Shown here: piece after piece, positions 24,351 to 37,547 of the stretch
How positions within the stretch are numbered: the first letter of the stretch is position 1
How the letters are laid out: every line of letters begins with the position of its first letter
Source: Nymphaea colorata
Taxonomy: Eukaryota > Streptophyta > Magnoliopsida > Nymphaeales > Nymphaeaceae
Assembly: GCF_008831285.2 (NCBI RefSeq)
Contig: NC_045146.1
Coordinates: 5,030,972-5,094,971 of the forward strand
Direction: 5' to 3'
DNA length: 64,000 nucleotides
Translations under genes and position numbers: made by a program
The notes under the pieces: generated by a model
What the model was told of the DNA's origin: nothing
Seen by the model: the letters and a program-made list of their open reading frames with translations, nothing else
The model's database searches: none

Positions 24351-25090
24351 ATTTCAATTTTCAATCTAGGCATGTTTTCAAGAGCATGTAAAGATTTTGT
24401 TATTTTTCATTTGGAAGACAGTAGACTATCTTATTATTTTATCACTCTCTTTCTATTGTTTGACATTATCTTATGTTTTTCTTTGTGTATATCAGCAAGA
24501 TGCCTAAGATGCATTAATGAGAAGGGTTAATAAGGATGAAGTCATCTCCATCTTAGTGTAATGGAAGTTGTTGCTTTAGCTCTTCATACCTTGCCTTTGA
24601 TAAATTCATACACTTTGTAGGCAATCAAACCTATTCAATCTGTACCTGGTCTTGATCCAAGAGGACTATTCCTAGTTTTAGTGCATCTATTTGAAGAAAT
24701 GATCTTAAACTTTGGAGGAGTTCAACAGTACTAGCTAGCATATATCTATGTATGCATATGTGTAGGTAATGAGTTTGAGTATTTAATTTAAGTACCATTG
24801 TTGGTCCAGCTGCTGTTTTCCAATCTAATTTCCACAAAATTTTCATACTTTGGGTGTCAATTTGTGAAGAGTCTCATCAATATCATGGAGGACAATAGTT
24901 GGATTAAAAAAGATAAGTAAATGACAACAAAGAATTTATTTTGTTTTGCTTATGTACTGATGTGGACATTATTTCAATCACATAAGTTGCTTGTATGATT
25001 CAGGATGAGTTCAGAGTACTTTCAAGGTGTTCACCATAAAGAATAATGTAATTATCATCATAAAAATGATATTTCTATGTTGAAAGTTCT
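24351..25090. other. Spacer before CACTA element 2 transposase
   Basis: AT-rich, with no gene motif and no CACTACAA terminus. Confidence 0.4.
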
Positions 25091-28000
25091 TTGTGGCAGA
25101 CATTGAGCAATGTATTTGATCATATAATGTGGCATGTTTTCACTAAAACATATACAAGATCGTATAGCCATGTCATGTCAATATTACCTTATGAAAACAT
25201 GGATGATGATGACAAGGAAGAACATTTTGATAAAATAAATGAATTAATCACAAATGTGTGTGAAAGTAGGAGTATCGATTTGTACATTGATTGTGATGAA
25301 ATAATGAACAATGAAAATGATGCACATGCAAGACTCTTGCAAGATACTAATATGAAATTATATCATGGTTGACTTCACCAATCAAAGTTGTCTTTTCTTT
25401 TGTGCTTGTTTCACTTCATGTGCCTAAATGGTTTGAGCAAGAAATTAGTTGAACAGTTATTAAAATTATTGATCGAAGCATTTTCACAACTTCTTCAAGT
25501 ACTTAGATCCAATTATGAAGCCCAAAAAATAATATCATAGTTGGGACTTACGCATAAGAAAATTGATATATGCTTAAATAGTAGCATGTTTTATTGGAAA
25601 GAGTCCATACATAATGAAAAATGTGATTTTTATGGTTTGTCAAGATGGAGGAGAGATGAAATACATGTAGTAAATTCTATGAGTGCTACTAGAGTTTACA
25701 AAATCTCTACTAACAGTTTGCGGCATTTCCTATTGATACCATGACTTAAGAGATTATTTATGCCCTTAAAGATATCATATGATATGAGATGGCATAATGA
25801 AGGTCTTACTAAGGATGGACTTATAAAACATCTCGCCATTGGACAAGCTTGAAGATCTTTTGATGAATTACATCCGACTTTTGTATCAGCTATGCACAAT
25901 GTTAGATTAGGCTTAGTAAGTGACGGATTTAATCCATTTGATTATTTAAGTTTAGACTTTTGTATCAGCTATGCACAATGTTAGATTAGGCTTAGTAAGT
26001 GATGGATTTAATCCATTTGATTATTTAAGTTTATCATATAGTGTCTAGCCAATTATGTTAATTGTTTATAACTCACTTCCATGGATTTGCATGAAGCATA
26101 CATTAACAATATTGTCCTTATTAATTTCTAGTCCAACAACACCTCAGAATAAAATATACTATTGGTGCCACTAATTGAAGAACTACAATGGTTGTGGGAT
26201 GAAAAGCGCAAAATGTATTATGCATCTAAGAGAGAACACTTTCAAATATGGTCAGCATTACTTTGGATAATAAATGCTTTCCTACTGATGTAAACTTATC
26301 AGGTTAGAGTACAAAAGAAAAACTTATATGTGTTGTGTGTCACAAGGATATATGCTCTCTCTATTTAAAACATAAAAGAAAATTATGTTGTATAGGACAT
26401 CGAAGGATCTTGCCTATAGATAATAAGTTTGGATTGAACAAAGTTCAGTCAATGGTGGTTGAGGGGGAGTGACTCCTATTGCATTATTTGAGGCAGATAT
26501 ATTGCAATAATTTAATTTAACATGATGTTTATCTATCCTATAATTGGAAGAAAAAACATATTTCTCTATCTTATTATTGGCAGCATAATATGTTTGTATC
26601 ACAACTTAGAAGTAATGCATATAGAAAAAAAAAATCTTTGTGATAATATTATTGGAATATTTTAGATATAGAAGAGAATACATGGGATCATCTGAATGTG
26701 TGTTTAGACCTACAAGATGTGAACATAAAATTTGTGCTACATCTGCAATACCATGGTAAGAGTGTTGCTTTTTGTAAAATTTTAAAGGACTAAAGGTCCT
26801 GAATAACTATAAAACTAATATATCACGACATGTCAACTTGAAGGAAAGAAAAATTACAAACCTTAAAGTGTCATGCCTGTCACATGTTATTACATCAGTT
26901 TCTTCCTTGGCTGTAAGAAAAGCACTTCCATACTGAGTTAGTGCAGTCCTCATTGAGCTATGTAGGTTTTTCAAAGAAATATGTTCCAAGATGTTACAAT
27001 TACATTATTTCAAATAATTAGAAGAATTTCGACATTAAGGTATATTTAAGTAATCACCTTGTCAAAGAGGTGTGATTAGGGAGTCTAGTACAATATCATT
27101 AAATGTACCAAATTGAGAGGTATGTTGCATTTTCAATTTATGATCACTTCTACCATATGAGTGTTGTTGTAGAGTGACTCATTATTCATTATACTATGGA
27201 ATAAATATTTGTCAAGTCATAAAGATTATGTACGTAATCAAAACCCAATGGAGGTTTCTATAGTTGAATATAGCCACTGAATGTGCACAATTTTGTTTCA
27301 AATATTTGCATAATGTAGACAGCCGATCAAATAGATCTATAAGAAATAATGATAAGTTGAATAAGTTCAATTAAATATGCGAGGGTGAATACATAAAGGT
27401 CATGTGCTTGAATGAACTTATACTTTGATATGAGGCATACTCACATATATATTATCTAATCTCTCCATTCTGACTTTATATCACCAATAAGTTATCAATG
27501 TTAAGGTTATATATAATGTGTGTATGTGTGCTAACCATTGTAAATTTTCTAACATTAATGCTAACATGGTATGGAACATCTAGCTTACTTGAGGCTACAA
27601 AATTGGAAAAACCTTTTGAAGCGGAGTGCATGCATAATACAAAATTTTCTGAGTGGTTTTATATCTGTGTAAATAATGTCTATACTATTGTAAATAATGT
27701 TTATATTTATGTATGGTTGTTTTAAATGCAGAGCGTATTTTTATGTTTGACAGATTCATGACATGTATGGAAGATGACTAAATGAAATCATAAGTGAAGA
27801 ACTTGTGTCCCTTGCTCAATATCCTGAAAGTTAAAAGATACTGAGAATACATTATAAATTGAGGAACAATGACAAACACAAAATAGTGATGTGGTGGTAA
27901 CTGCACAAAGCTTTTCTATTTTTAGAGACAACCTCAATCATAGTAGATGTAACTTATTATGAGATCATCTTTGATATAATTGAGATTCAATATCATTGTT

Positions 28001-28340
28001 GGCATTCGTATTGTTCAAATGTCAAGGGAATGATGTTCTTAGCTTACATGAGAGGGTCATGAAATCGATAAATTTGGATTTACTCTAATAAACTCTAATC
28101 ATTATTGCATGATTCATGAACCTTTTTTCATTGCCTCTCAAGCAAAACAAGTATTTTATGTTGACTCTACAAAACCAAAATGGCAAGTTGTCTTATGAAG
28201 AATGTCTCATGATTTGTATAATGTATTAGCACAAACTATTGAAGAGCTGAATGAGGAGCATGAAGATGTTAATGGAATGGAATTGGAGTGTATCCAATGT
28301 GACGAAATGTTGTTAGTTTCAAACAATGAAGATAATGACA
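25091..28340 (+). pseudogene. CACTA TNP2-like transposase pseudogene, copy 2, with DUF4216-like C-terminal region
   Basis: Broken frames follow the full order of a TNP2 transposase. The N-terminal linker (25310-25520) has LLQDTN and KLSFLLCLFHFMC. Then come LGLTHKKIDICLNSSMFYWKE and the finger end YGLSRWR (25541-25660). The core starts with MRWHNEGLTKDGL and VRLGLVSDGFNPF (25780-26030), followed by CHKDICSLYLKHKRK and IGHRRILP (26330-26420), WKKKH (26545) and MHIEKNL. Next is CLDLQDVNIKFVLHL (26700-26750). A further block has KDYVRNQNPMEVSIVEY (27225-27275). A DUF4216-like end at 28050-28240 has KFGFTL, EPFFIASQAKQVFYVD and HDLYN. A 79-bp tandem duplication (25876-26033) and many stops and frameshifts break it. 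It is collinear with copy 1 but has decayed separately. Confidence 0.88.
25876..26033 (+). repeat. 79-bp tandem duplication inside transposase
   Basis: The segment starting gacttttgtatcagctatgc occurs at 25876 and again at 25955, differing at one base seen (gacgg / gatgg). The length is not a multiple of three, so it shifts the frame. Confidence 0.95.
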
Positions 28341-29399
28341 TGTTTGGTTATAAATTACGCTAGATGTATGACAATTCATAATGGCACCAATGTAATAGCT
28401 AAGAGAATGGAAGAAGAAGACAGCAATAGTTGAGGTAACAACAATAGTATCTTTTGTGTACATGACACACTATGTTTTTATTTATTGCACTACAAGTGTG
28501 CACTCCAAACTTTGCACTATTTATGGTAATTACATGCTATCTTTTATTCAGTTATAGTTTTTGTTTTCTTAAATGCAATATGTTAATGGTTTTTTTCATT
28601 CTTCACAATTTGTTGCAGGTCGGTCACTTGCTGGATATAATTGTCCATAGATTATTCAATGACAAGTAGGTGTTTCTTTGAGGGCATGTGATGTAGGTGA
28701 ATAAACTTATATGTTACTAGTTCTTTTGGTACTTTTCTTAAAGAATTTTTGTTGGTATTGCATATTGTCTTGGATAGATGATAGGATATTTGTGCTTGCA
28801 GAAACAAAAACCCTCTTTTCTATGATTTTTTTGACTGGATAGTTCAAAGTATCGCTGTTAGCCATAAAGGTGTTGTACCAAAATTCCATAACCTAGGATG
28901 TGCTAGAGTTAGATTACAGGTTGTACATTTCCAAGCACTATAAGTTCTATCCATTCTTTGTATGGTTGCCCACAGTGTTTGTTCTCTTCTAAACCATTTT
29001 TTACTTCTTTGAGTTCTCTCGTGCTTCATTAGTGAATTAGGTTGCTTAGGTTAGATTAGCATTTAGTTTAGATCAGATTTACCTTACTTAGTGCATGATT
29101 CTATTTAATCTATTCATTAAAAGTTTAAAGAGTTAGATCATTTGTATAGAATTTGGACTATAGTTGCCCTCTCAAAATCTATACTTCCATATCTCTAACT
29201 ATTGTTGATTGAATATCTATTGCCCTTATGAGATATGCAATTTGTTATATATAGCATTATATTCAATATTTATGCTTGTGGTAATGTATAAATTGTTTCT
29301 CATTCGTATTTTTGATTTTGGCACATATTTGCATTCTTATCCCAAGCTCTCAGTCAGATGAAACACAGGAAGTTGATGAATCTACTGAGCTTTCCATTT
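28341..29399. other. Spacer between the two CACTA genes
   Basis: AT-rich and without recognisable coding motifs. The minus-strand frames here look like chance ORFs. Confidence 0.4.
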
Positions 29400-30560
29400 A
29401 TGGACAATTTCTTTTCATTTTCATTTAGTAACATTTGTGTTCTACTATATTTTTTGTTATGTAGCTTACATCAATAAAGAAAGGAGAGGAGTATCAAGGG
29501 CTTTGGCTAGTATTAATTAGTCTTCAAAGAAAATGATGAAAGTTAAACAAAATACACAAGGTCAGCCTACAGGCATACAAAAGTGCATGCTAGAAGCATG
29601 TGAAGGTAATCTTAGTGTGTAAGCATGAAGTTGTTATGTTAAAATTTATTAATTTACTCACTTGAATTTTATGAATCTCATATAGGAGTGGCATGTTGTT
29701 AATTCTAGTTTGGAATATTGGGTGTGGTTTCAATATGCCAAATTATGGAGATGTTGGAGATCTATCCTCAGAAGCATATATGTGATGTATGATAATTTGC
29801 AAGATTGAATAAAGAATCGATCTAAGTTTATGCCTCCAAATAAATGGGAAGCTCTTATGAGTACGTATTATGATACAAACAAATCAAAGGTATTACATGT
29901 TATTTGTTGTCTTTAAACATATGAATAATGTCTTGGATATGGTTAATAAACAAGTATACTTATCAGTCTATTTTTACAAACTATAGGCCTTGAACAAGAA
30001 GAATAAAAGAAATCGTACCAAGTAGAAGTATATGCATAAAACAGGCACTTTTGGATGATTTAAAAAACAAATTGGTGATCCAAATCCTTCTAGAGCTCAG
30101 TCTTGAGTAGGACACATGCTTCATCAAATATGAACTACTTTACTGTGGAGGCACCGGCAATGATTGTAAGAACACTACTTATATTTTCATTTGTAGATTT
30201 AATTTATTTCTATTTAATGTTATCAAATTTAACATATGTTTATATGTTCAAGACAACATTATGATAACTGAACTGCCAGAAGGTCAATCAAATTCACGGT
30301 CTCACATAGTTATGTTGTCCCAAGCAATTGGTTGAGACAAATATGGATGTGTCTGAACATGTGTAATAGGAGTCAAGTCATCTGAATTGTTGGGAGAGAT
30401 GTCTAATCATCTTAAAGTACTAACACAAAACCATGCTTTGCAAAAAAAAGTAAATGGTCTAGAAGAAAAAGTCTCATCTTTACAATCAGAGATTCATTCC
30501 CTCAATGAGAAAATAAGAAGACTTACTTCCATCGAGGTTAGCATTAACTAGTTTTATTGA
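29400..30560 (+). pseudogene. CACTA element second gene, plant transposase (PF03004-like) remnant with coiled coil
   Basis: Broken plus frames contain a basic start region with NTQGQPTGIQKCMLEACE (about 29550-29605), like the GQP(V/I)G box of plant En/Spm accessory transposases. Next is KRNRTK then KYMHKTGTFG and KKQIGDPNPSRAQS (30000-30105), matching the N..NR.K....HT.G motif. At 30430-30545 a heptad-like stretch (LQKKVNGLEEKVSSLQSEI) predicts a coiled coil. Stops and probable introns separate the pieces. Its place downstream of TNP2 fits the two-gene plan of plant CACTA elements. The product would have bound subterminal repeats. Confidence 0.65.
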
Positions 30561-32529
30561 ACTCTTCAATGGAAGCGAGACATTTGCCTCAAAGGTTAAC
30601 TTATTCTTCTCATTTCCTATGTCACTTATTCATTTTGATGATGCATTTTAACATGTTTCCAGTTGCTTAGGTTCCTCCACATGATGAAGTTCAATGAAGC
30701 ACTGAAGCACGTATGGAAATGAACCATCTAACACTTTTTTTTTGAGATATGCAACATATGGATTTTCAACCTGTAGCTGTTCTGAGTGTTTTTTTTTTTG
30801 TTAATACATGTTGGGAACTGTGGACATTAAATTTTTGCTCTATTTTTGTGAAAAATATGCATACATATAGATGTTCAACCTTTAGCTGTTCTTACGAGTT
30901 AATAAAGTTCAAGAACTGGACATTGAACTTTTAATTTGTTTTTTAGGAATATAGTCATACATATGAACATGATCTTTCGGTATGGTTTTTAAACATCAAA
31001 TTTTGGAATTGCAATGTGCTTTTACAGCTTTTCACATAGTTGCCATTGTTTGCAGTATAACTAAGCTTAAAGAATCAATGAAAGATAAGAGAGGTCATGA
31101 ATGAAGTGAGGGTAAGTGTTGTTTCTTCTTAAAGGAATTGTTAGTAGAGAAAAGTTTTCCGCTTTTTCTCAAACAAATGCATATGTTCTACTCCTCAAGT
31201 GCCCAATTGGTTTGTTTATTTCTAAGTTTGATATTAGTTGCATTCTCTTCCTGTAAGCTTATGGTTACAAAAGAAGAAAGTTATGCCAAACCTTCTTCAC
31301 TATCGACTTCCACTTCAAAGATACATGGCTTTGATGGAACTTCAGGTATTACATGCATGAGCTTAACATGTATCTATGTCCATTATTCTCTTCACTAAAG
31401 TTATGGTGCATGCCCCTGGTGCAGATTTATACCTCGCTTCCATCTTTATTCATTCATTTGTGCACTATCAATCAAGCTACACAAGGGATCATAGCTTGCC
31501 ACCACATGTTTTTTTATTTGTGTTTTTTAATTTCCTTGATTTTCTCTTGATTTGTTATACAAGCATTATTTGGATCATGTTGGCCATTCAAATACAATAG
31601 TGATTTATTGTCCTTAGTACCATTGTTGCTCCTTATTATTTCATAACCAACTTTTTCCAATTGTCTTTATTTAATTGTTATAATATTTCTGTTATGATAT
31701 TGAAAAAAAAAACATTTGCAAAACATATAGCTTTTTCATTCTTTCTACTTTTTTTTTATTATTGCCGATATTATGCATGGGCATGTAGGAGATGAGGTGA
31801 GGTTGAGGTGTCCTTCATAAGTCTTTATTGATGACTCAACCTTTCCTTTACTTGCTTTGGCTGCCCACTTGAGTCATGCCTTCCTCAAAATCAACATGGT
31901 AAGTGAATGAGTTAGAGAGATGAATTCAAGAAGAGAGTAGACCAGTGAAGAGGCGGTAAAAGAAGGAAAGCTCGCTTAATGGATAGTTTATATAATAGGG
32001 CTTGTGGAAGAGAAGCTAATAAGATAGATTTATACTGCAAGAGAGATGCAGGCCATATTTTGAAGTGGATTAGTAACTTTTCTTTTCCTAGGGCATGTAG
32101 GTTTGCACTTGTGGGAGCTTGGACCTCAGATCTATGTCTAAATTCGATTCGGACCCAAAGAATCCTTCTTTGTGAACCTCAAAGTCTCTTTCTTGTACAT
32201 GCATTTCCTATGAAGCTTCAAATGCATTTTCCTTATCCATCAAAAGCGCAACTGTGCACTAGTTTTAATTTCGTCTCTAAGGCACAATGATGTCTAACCA
32301 AGTAGACTGAATGGAATTTACATGAGCAGGAATATATGATGCATACATGATTCATGCTCCATTATTTTTGCAACATTAATATTCAAATATTTTCTCCCTA
32401 GTTGCATTCAAGGTCAAATTACCAACTTTAATGTTCAATCTTCTGCTTGATTATATATGCCAACAACTACTCTTGCCCCTTCACTCCAGGTGTAACTCTC
32501 TTTATTGGACAAATAGTTGAGAAAAAAAT
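30561..32529. other. 3' part of CACTA element 2, no gene recognised
   Basis: AT-rich with short open frames (for example 31979-32290) without known motifs. It could hold decayed 3' exons or captured sequence. Confidence 0.35.
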
Positions 32530-32888
32530 TTAAAAGATTATGCCAGTTACTTGACTCGAGAATACAACTTTAACCACAAGTGTTTACTGATGCGTGAAAA
32601 AATAATGTTAGTTGTCCTATCACTTTTCAAGGACGTGAATGACACGTCAGTAAAAAAAATTACTGACATGAAGATTGCATCGATAAAATTGTTAAACTTT
32701 GGAGACATGAATTTTGCAGCAATAAAAGAAACAAACATAAGAAAAACTGCTTTTTAACAATGATTCATCTCTCGTGTTAGTAAAAATCGATTCAGTGACA
32801 CTATTTTCACTAACTTTTAGCATAAAACATTGGTAAAAAATTTTCTCACACTTTTTTCACGTCAGTGAAAAACCCATTTATTGTAGTT
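32530..32888 (+). mobile_element. CACTA right terminus with subterminal repeats
   Basis: Subterminal words of the type tcagtaaaaa / tcagtgaaaa / ttactgacatg recur on both strands. The stretch ends in gtcagtgaaaaacccattta then ttgtagtt at 32888. Its reverse complement reads AACTACAATAAATGGG and so on, one base off the canonical CACTACAA terminal inverted repeat. It probably closes the element that carries the two genes above. Confidence 0.7.
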
Positions 32889-34723
32889 TATCCATCTTAC
32901 ACCACATAAAGAAATAGTTTTCATCATGTCAATATCCTTCAGGGCATCCTTAAATGCTCCTCAACATCTGAGAATGCTGCTTACTCCAGCTACTTAAGTA
33001 GATGGCAACAACTCTCTTTGGAAATGCAACGCTGGTGTCCAGTGTATCTAGAATTTCCTTGTGATGGAGTTGACGATCTGGAGCTTCCAGTCTAGGGGTT
33101 TAAGCTCTTATTTTAGCATTCTCTCTTCTGAGGACTTGTGATTGGAGAGGTCCTTCTACAAATTGGTTAAGTTTGGTGTGATTATCCAGTCGATTTTCTT
33201 TTAGAACTTACAAAAACTAACAGTCACAACAATCACTAGTGCAAGATTGAATTTAAAAAGCCCTAAGTCTTCTTCAAAACTTATAACTCATAAGGAAATA
33301 AACCCCAAATTTTCTCTCAAACTCCCAAAGTCAGAGAAGAACAACCATGATCCGCTGATTAGGATCCCCAAGTAATAGTAGTTGAAGCACAAACCTATAC
33401 CATAGGCCTACAAGTGATGAAGACACCTGAAAAAGGGAGACCATGAGAGGGATCGGGAGGAAGAGAGAGAGAGAGAGAGAGAGAGATCTGATTGATTGAG
33501 TGCTCTCATATTTCCAAATTTTCCAATTTAGATCTTGCATCCAGGGGTGACCCTCCCAAACCCTCACTTGGAAGAACAAATTGCTCTGTCTCTCACCAAA
33601 GGAGGCCAAACATGGTTGACTGAAAAGTGTAACTGGATAAAATCTAATTTTTCGAAGGATACTTCTACAATAAGGTGTCCATTGTTTCGGTCAAATGGTA
33701 ACTTGAGAACCAAATATTTATATTGTCATAAGGTTCTGATAAAGTATGAAAAAGGGCTGCTGCACTAAAAAAAATTTTGAATGCTAAAATTGGCCTTATT
33801 CAAATTCCTAATTATTAATTATATTTGTATAAATGAGTGTATTTGTTTCATTTTTAATACAACACCATCACTATTGATTTCAAATTCAAAGAGATGCCCA
33901 CTATGCCCTTTTCAAACTCTACTAATTCACACATTACTTCATGAAGACCATGAGCATAAAAAATGTCATCACTTAATTGAAGTGGGGTAACGAGGTCCAC
34001 AATCTTCCTTTCTCATTTATATTGCACAATCCACTCACACATAATGTCACTAATTTCTTCCCCTTGGATGGTTACAATTAGTATCTCTTGACTCTTTTAA
34101 GAAGTGAAAAATATTACCTATGGTAGAAAGACTAATTGATTATTTCTTTCATGTCCTCAGTATGCCAATAATGTCTCAATGGCACATCGATGTAACTCAT
34201 TGTTCAAAATAGTAGTAAAGTGAGATATTTTGCCTTGAGGGGCACAGCTATCTCAATAAACTAGATCGCCCATAGATAAAATAACTAAGATGTGGATTCA
34301 GACATGTATATCCAAAGGATGGTCTTCCTATTTTAACCATATCCAAGATAGTGTTGCTCAAATCAGAATTCAGATCTGGATCCGGACATGTAGATCCAAT
34401 AGGCCTTTGAATTTGAATATAGAAATACTGTGATGGGTGTGATAAAAAATAAGAAACTAGCAATGTAAAAAGATGTGATGAGGTCTTAATCTTGATTTGA
34501 AAGTTATCTCATTTATATCTTGCTACAGTTCCTGCCCAGATCCAAATTCACCATGATCGATTTGAAGTAGAGATGACTTAAATGCATACTCATGTAAGCC
34601 TAATCTCTCTCCAAATTCATTCCTGTTGATTAAAGTGCATTCCTATTATAATGGCCAAGATACCACAATGATGGGTTGATTTCAAATCAAATATCCTACT
34701 AAACCTGTTGGAAATAATATCAA
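32889..34723. other. Intergenic, no gene recognised
   Basis: Short frames only. A (GA)n tract lies at 33464-33486. From 34258 to 34420 there are repeated gatccggacatgtagatcc-like words. Confidence 0.45.
33464..33486. repeat. (GA)n microsatellite
   Basis: About eleven ga units. Confidence 0.9.
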
Positions 34724-34724
34724 C

Positions 34725-34766
<42 letters not shown>

Positions 34767-34790
34767 GTGTGTGTGTGTGTGTGTGTGTGT
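34724..34790. repeat. Compound (TA)n(CA)n(TG)n microsatellite
   Basis: ta, ca and tg runs follow one another and end 6 bp before a CACTA terminus. Confidence 0.9.
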
Positions 34791-34796
34791 AAGAAA

Positions 34797-35110
34797 CACT
34801 ACAAAAAAAAGGTGGATTCACTGATGGCTGCAAAACATCGGAAAAACAGGAACAAACGTCGCTAAAACTTTCAGCAACGTTTGTAGAGGTCGTTAGAAAA
34901 TGTCGGTAAAATTTTTAGTGACATCTGTAGAGGTTGTTAGTGAAGAAAATATCAGACCAACATTTCCACTCCACGCATCGCTGCATGTGCCAGTGTAGAC
35001 ATCTTCACCGACGCGGCATAGACATAGATAAATAAACAATGACCAACGTTCCACTATCGAGAGTGACTCCAGCTATCCAGTCACCCCGCTCACTCATGAG
35101 GGTTGTTCGA
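34797..35110 (+). mobile_element. CACTA left terminus, solo (a)
   Basis: CACTACAAAAAAAAGG starts at 34797. Subterminal repeats follow: cgtcgctaaaac, gtcgttag, tgtcggtaaaa, gttgttagtgaag. The stretch resembles 37548-37800. No matching TAGTG right end was found downstream in the window. Confidence 0.75.
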
Positions 35111-35247
35111 TCTAATGTGATTCGGTTGAGAGAAAAACGACAAGAAAAAATTGATGGGCATTGTCATCATCTAATATGTGTTCATACTTTTGTTTGGTTT
35201 TTCTCTTAACCATCAGACTGCCCTCATGAGTCTGCCATTCACTCATA

Positions 35248-35356
<109 letters not shown>

Positions 35357-35436
35357 CCCTTAAAAACTGTTGCTTAAGAAATGGAATTAAAAGTAAAAGT
35401 AAAAGGTTTAGTGTGCATCCGAAACTTTTTGAGCAC

Positions 35437-36021
35437 TTAAGCATGTTCTAGGAAAATGGTGAACCCAACTAATAAGAACCTAAATTGCAGTAACCTAGTG
35501 CGTGCATTCGTTTGACAGAGCGCTGCTACAAGGAAAGAGTGGAACGTGACATTGAGAAAAAGAAGAGAAAAGAATGATGCTGTTGGCCGTTGGGTAAAAT
35601 CATCTAGATAACCTTTAAAGGCGTGTAAAGTAACATGGCTCATGGAAGAAGTTGTCAACTTGCAAGCAACCAGTTCATCATCATACCAAGCCTCTGCTTG
35701 AAAGCATGAGCGAGTTAGCTCCATTTTCACGGCCGGTAGAGGGAGAGAGAGTGGCAGTATGCTTTTAGCACGAGCAGCAGAACATCTTTGCACATGCTTA
35801 GAGCCTTTCTTCTTTCTTTTGATTTGTTGGTCAAGTGGGGTTGCAAAGCTCCTAACAACAAGGCACATGACAAGGCCATTTGTCCTCCCACTTTTTGAAT
35901 ATAGAAGCCTTGCACATCTTTTCAAGGGCATTTTGAGCAGTATGTGAACATTTCCCTTTTCCTTCCCTGGATCATTTGGCATAGACGCATCATATAATAG
36001 AGAATTGATTTGGATGCTCAC
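35437..36021 (-). CDS. Hypothetical ORF, 194 residues, weak support
   Basis: It is one of the longest frames outside recognised transposons and is less AT-rich than its surroundings. The predicted product has a basic middle (QQIKRKKKGSKHVQRC), a Ser/Leu/Pro stretch, an acidic AWYDDELVACK segment and a hydrophobic C-terminal half that could be a membrane segment. I do not recognise a family. The opposite strand is also open for 62 codons (35759-35947), so composition alone may explain it. No splice or promoter signal was identified. Confidence 0.25.
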   Translation of the reverse strand: MSIQINSLLYDASMPNDPGKEKGNVHILLKMPLKRCARLLYSKSGRTNGLVMCLVVRSFATPLDQQIKRKKKGSKHVQRCSAARAKSILPLSLPLPAVKMELTRSCFQAEAWYDDELVACKLTTSSMSHVTLHAFKGYLDDFTQRPTASFFSLLFLNVTFHSFLVAALCQTNARTRLLQFRFLLVGFTIFLEHA

Positions 36022-36129
36022 CCCGGTCTAATATATCTAAGTCAAGTTTGTTGAGTTCTCTAATAGATCTAAGTCAATTTGGACCCGAGTTCTTTGAACG
36101 AGGTTTTGGGTACCTTGTTCCAAAACATG

Positions 36130-36156
36130 AAAGAGAGAGAGAGAGAGAGAAAGAGG
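36130..36156. repeat. (GA)n microsatellite
   Basis: A ga run with one interruption (gagagaaagagga). Confidence 0.85.
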
Positions 36157-37547
36157 AGAGGGTCAAGAACTAGTCAACTTAGCAAGATGAAGACTTCTTA
36201 ACACTATCAGAATAACACTCTCCAAAAAAAACTAAAACTGGGAACGTGATTACTACACACCACCAACCCGACCAGTTTTGCTACCATCCATGGGTTTGTC
36301 TGATCTAAACTTTTAGGCAGCAAGCTATCGTCATTAGTTGTGCAACAACCGAGCCTTCTCACCGCCCGCAGCATCTCGTGATTATCACCATCATCCCCAT
36401 TGGTGTCTCGGACGTAACCCCTTAACCTTAGAAGTGAAGTGACGCACCACCGGCGTTAGGTGTCCAACGGCCGCTTCTCATCACCGTCATGTCTCTCTTT
36501 CTCCCTCTCAACTTCTTCGGGTGACAATTTACATTTCTAAATAGATATTCTTACATTCATTTATTTGGTCGCATCCAACCAATTTTTTAAAAAACAAGTT
36601 GAACCTAAAATGATCAATAACATCACGAAATGAATTCATAATTCAATTTTTCCTGCTTAACATTTGCCATTTGTCACATGTTTCTTACATGCATATGTTT
36701 CAAGGTATAACATAGCATAGCTCATGAGGCTAGGGCTGGTTGCGTAAGCATGTGAAGAAAGGATGTCTGTAGTTCGATTTTCATAGGCGATACCTAAATT
36801 CAAGAGTGTACCATTGTGATCACTAATACCGATGTAATACAAAAACAGAGAGATAGGAGGAATGAGGGGAGGGGCCGTGGGTCTCTTTTTGGGATGGTAG
36901 ATTGTTAACCTCACCCGAAACTCTACACACATATAAATTATGGGATTCATTAGTAGATTGGCTTTTAATTTCCAGAATTATAGTTCTATCAAGTGGTCTT
37001 TTTGATGACCCAAATGCCAATGACGAAAAAGCCATAACATTTGCACCGTCAAGAAAAACTTTTTTTTGTTAATTAAAAGAACACAAGTAAATAGTTGGCA
37101 TGTTAACGTCGATGTTAAGACATTTAGGCCACCATATCGGGTCAAAAAGGCAAAAAACTCTAATCTTGTACATCAATCTGCATGTCACGCATAGGGGACA
37201 CCTTAATCTTTGTGATGACATGTTTTCATTTTCCAAGGGCATTTTTGTCATTTCAATAAGCTGAACACTTTCGTTACATTCAGGGCCTGAATACTCAATC
37301 CCTCGCAGCAAATAGAAGAGGTTCAGTTAAACGCAGTTCCCTGAGCCGAATCTTCTATTGTCAACAATGATTACTTGTAAGACGCTTGATTTGAACACTT
37401 CAGGTTAAGTTGGGACTTTGAACAGTGTAGGACCAGACCAACATTGTAGATTAGAAATGAGAGGTGATGTGCCTAGGATTAACATCTTTCAGCTTAGCTT
37501 GTTCTGTTTCTATGCCCATATTTTGCAACAACCTGACTCGATCTATA
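36157..37547. other. Intergenic, no gene recognised
   Basis: Short frames on the minus strand have no motifs. Nothing further seen. Confidence 0.45.
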
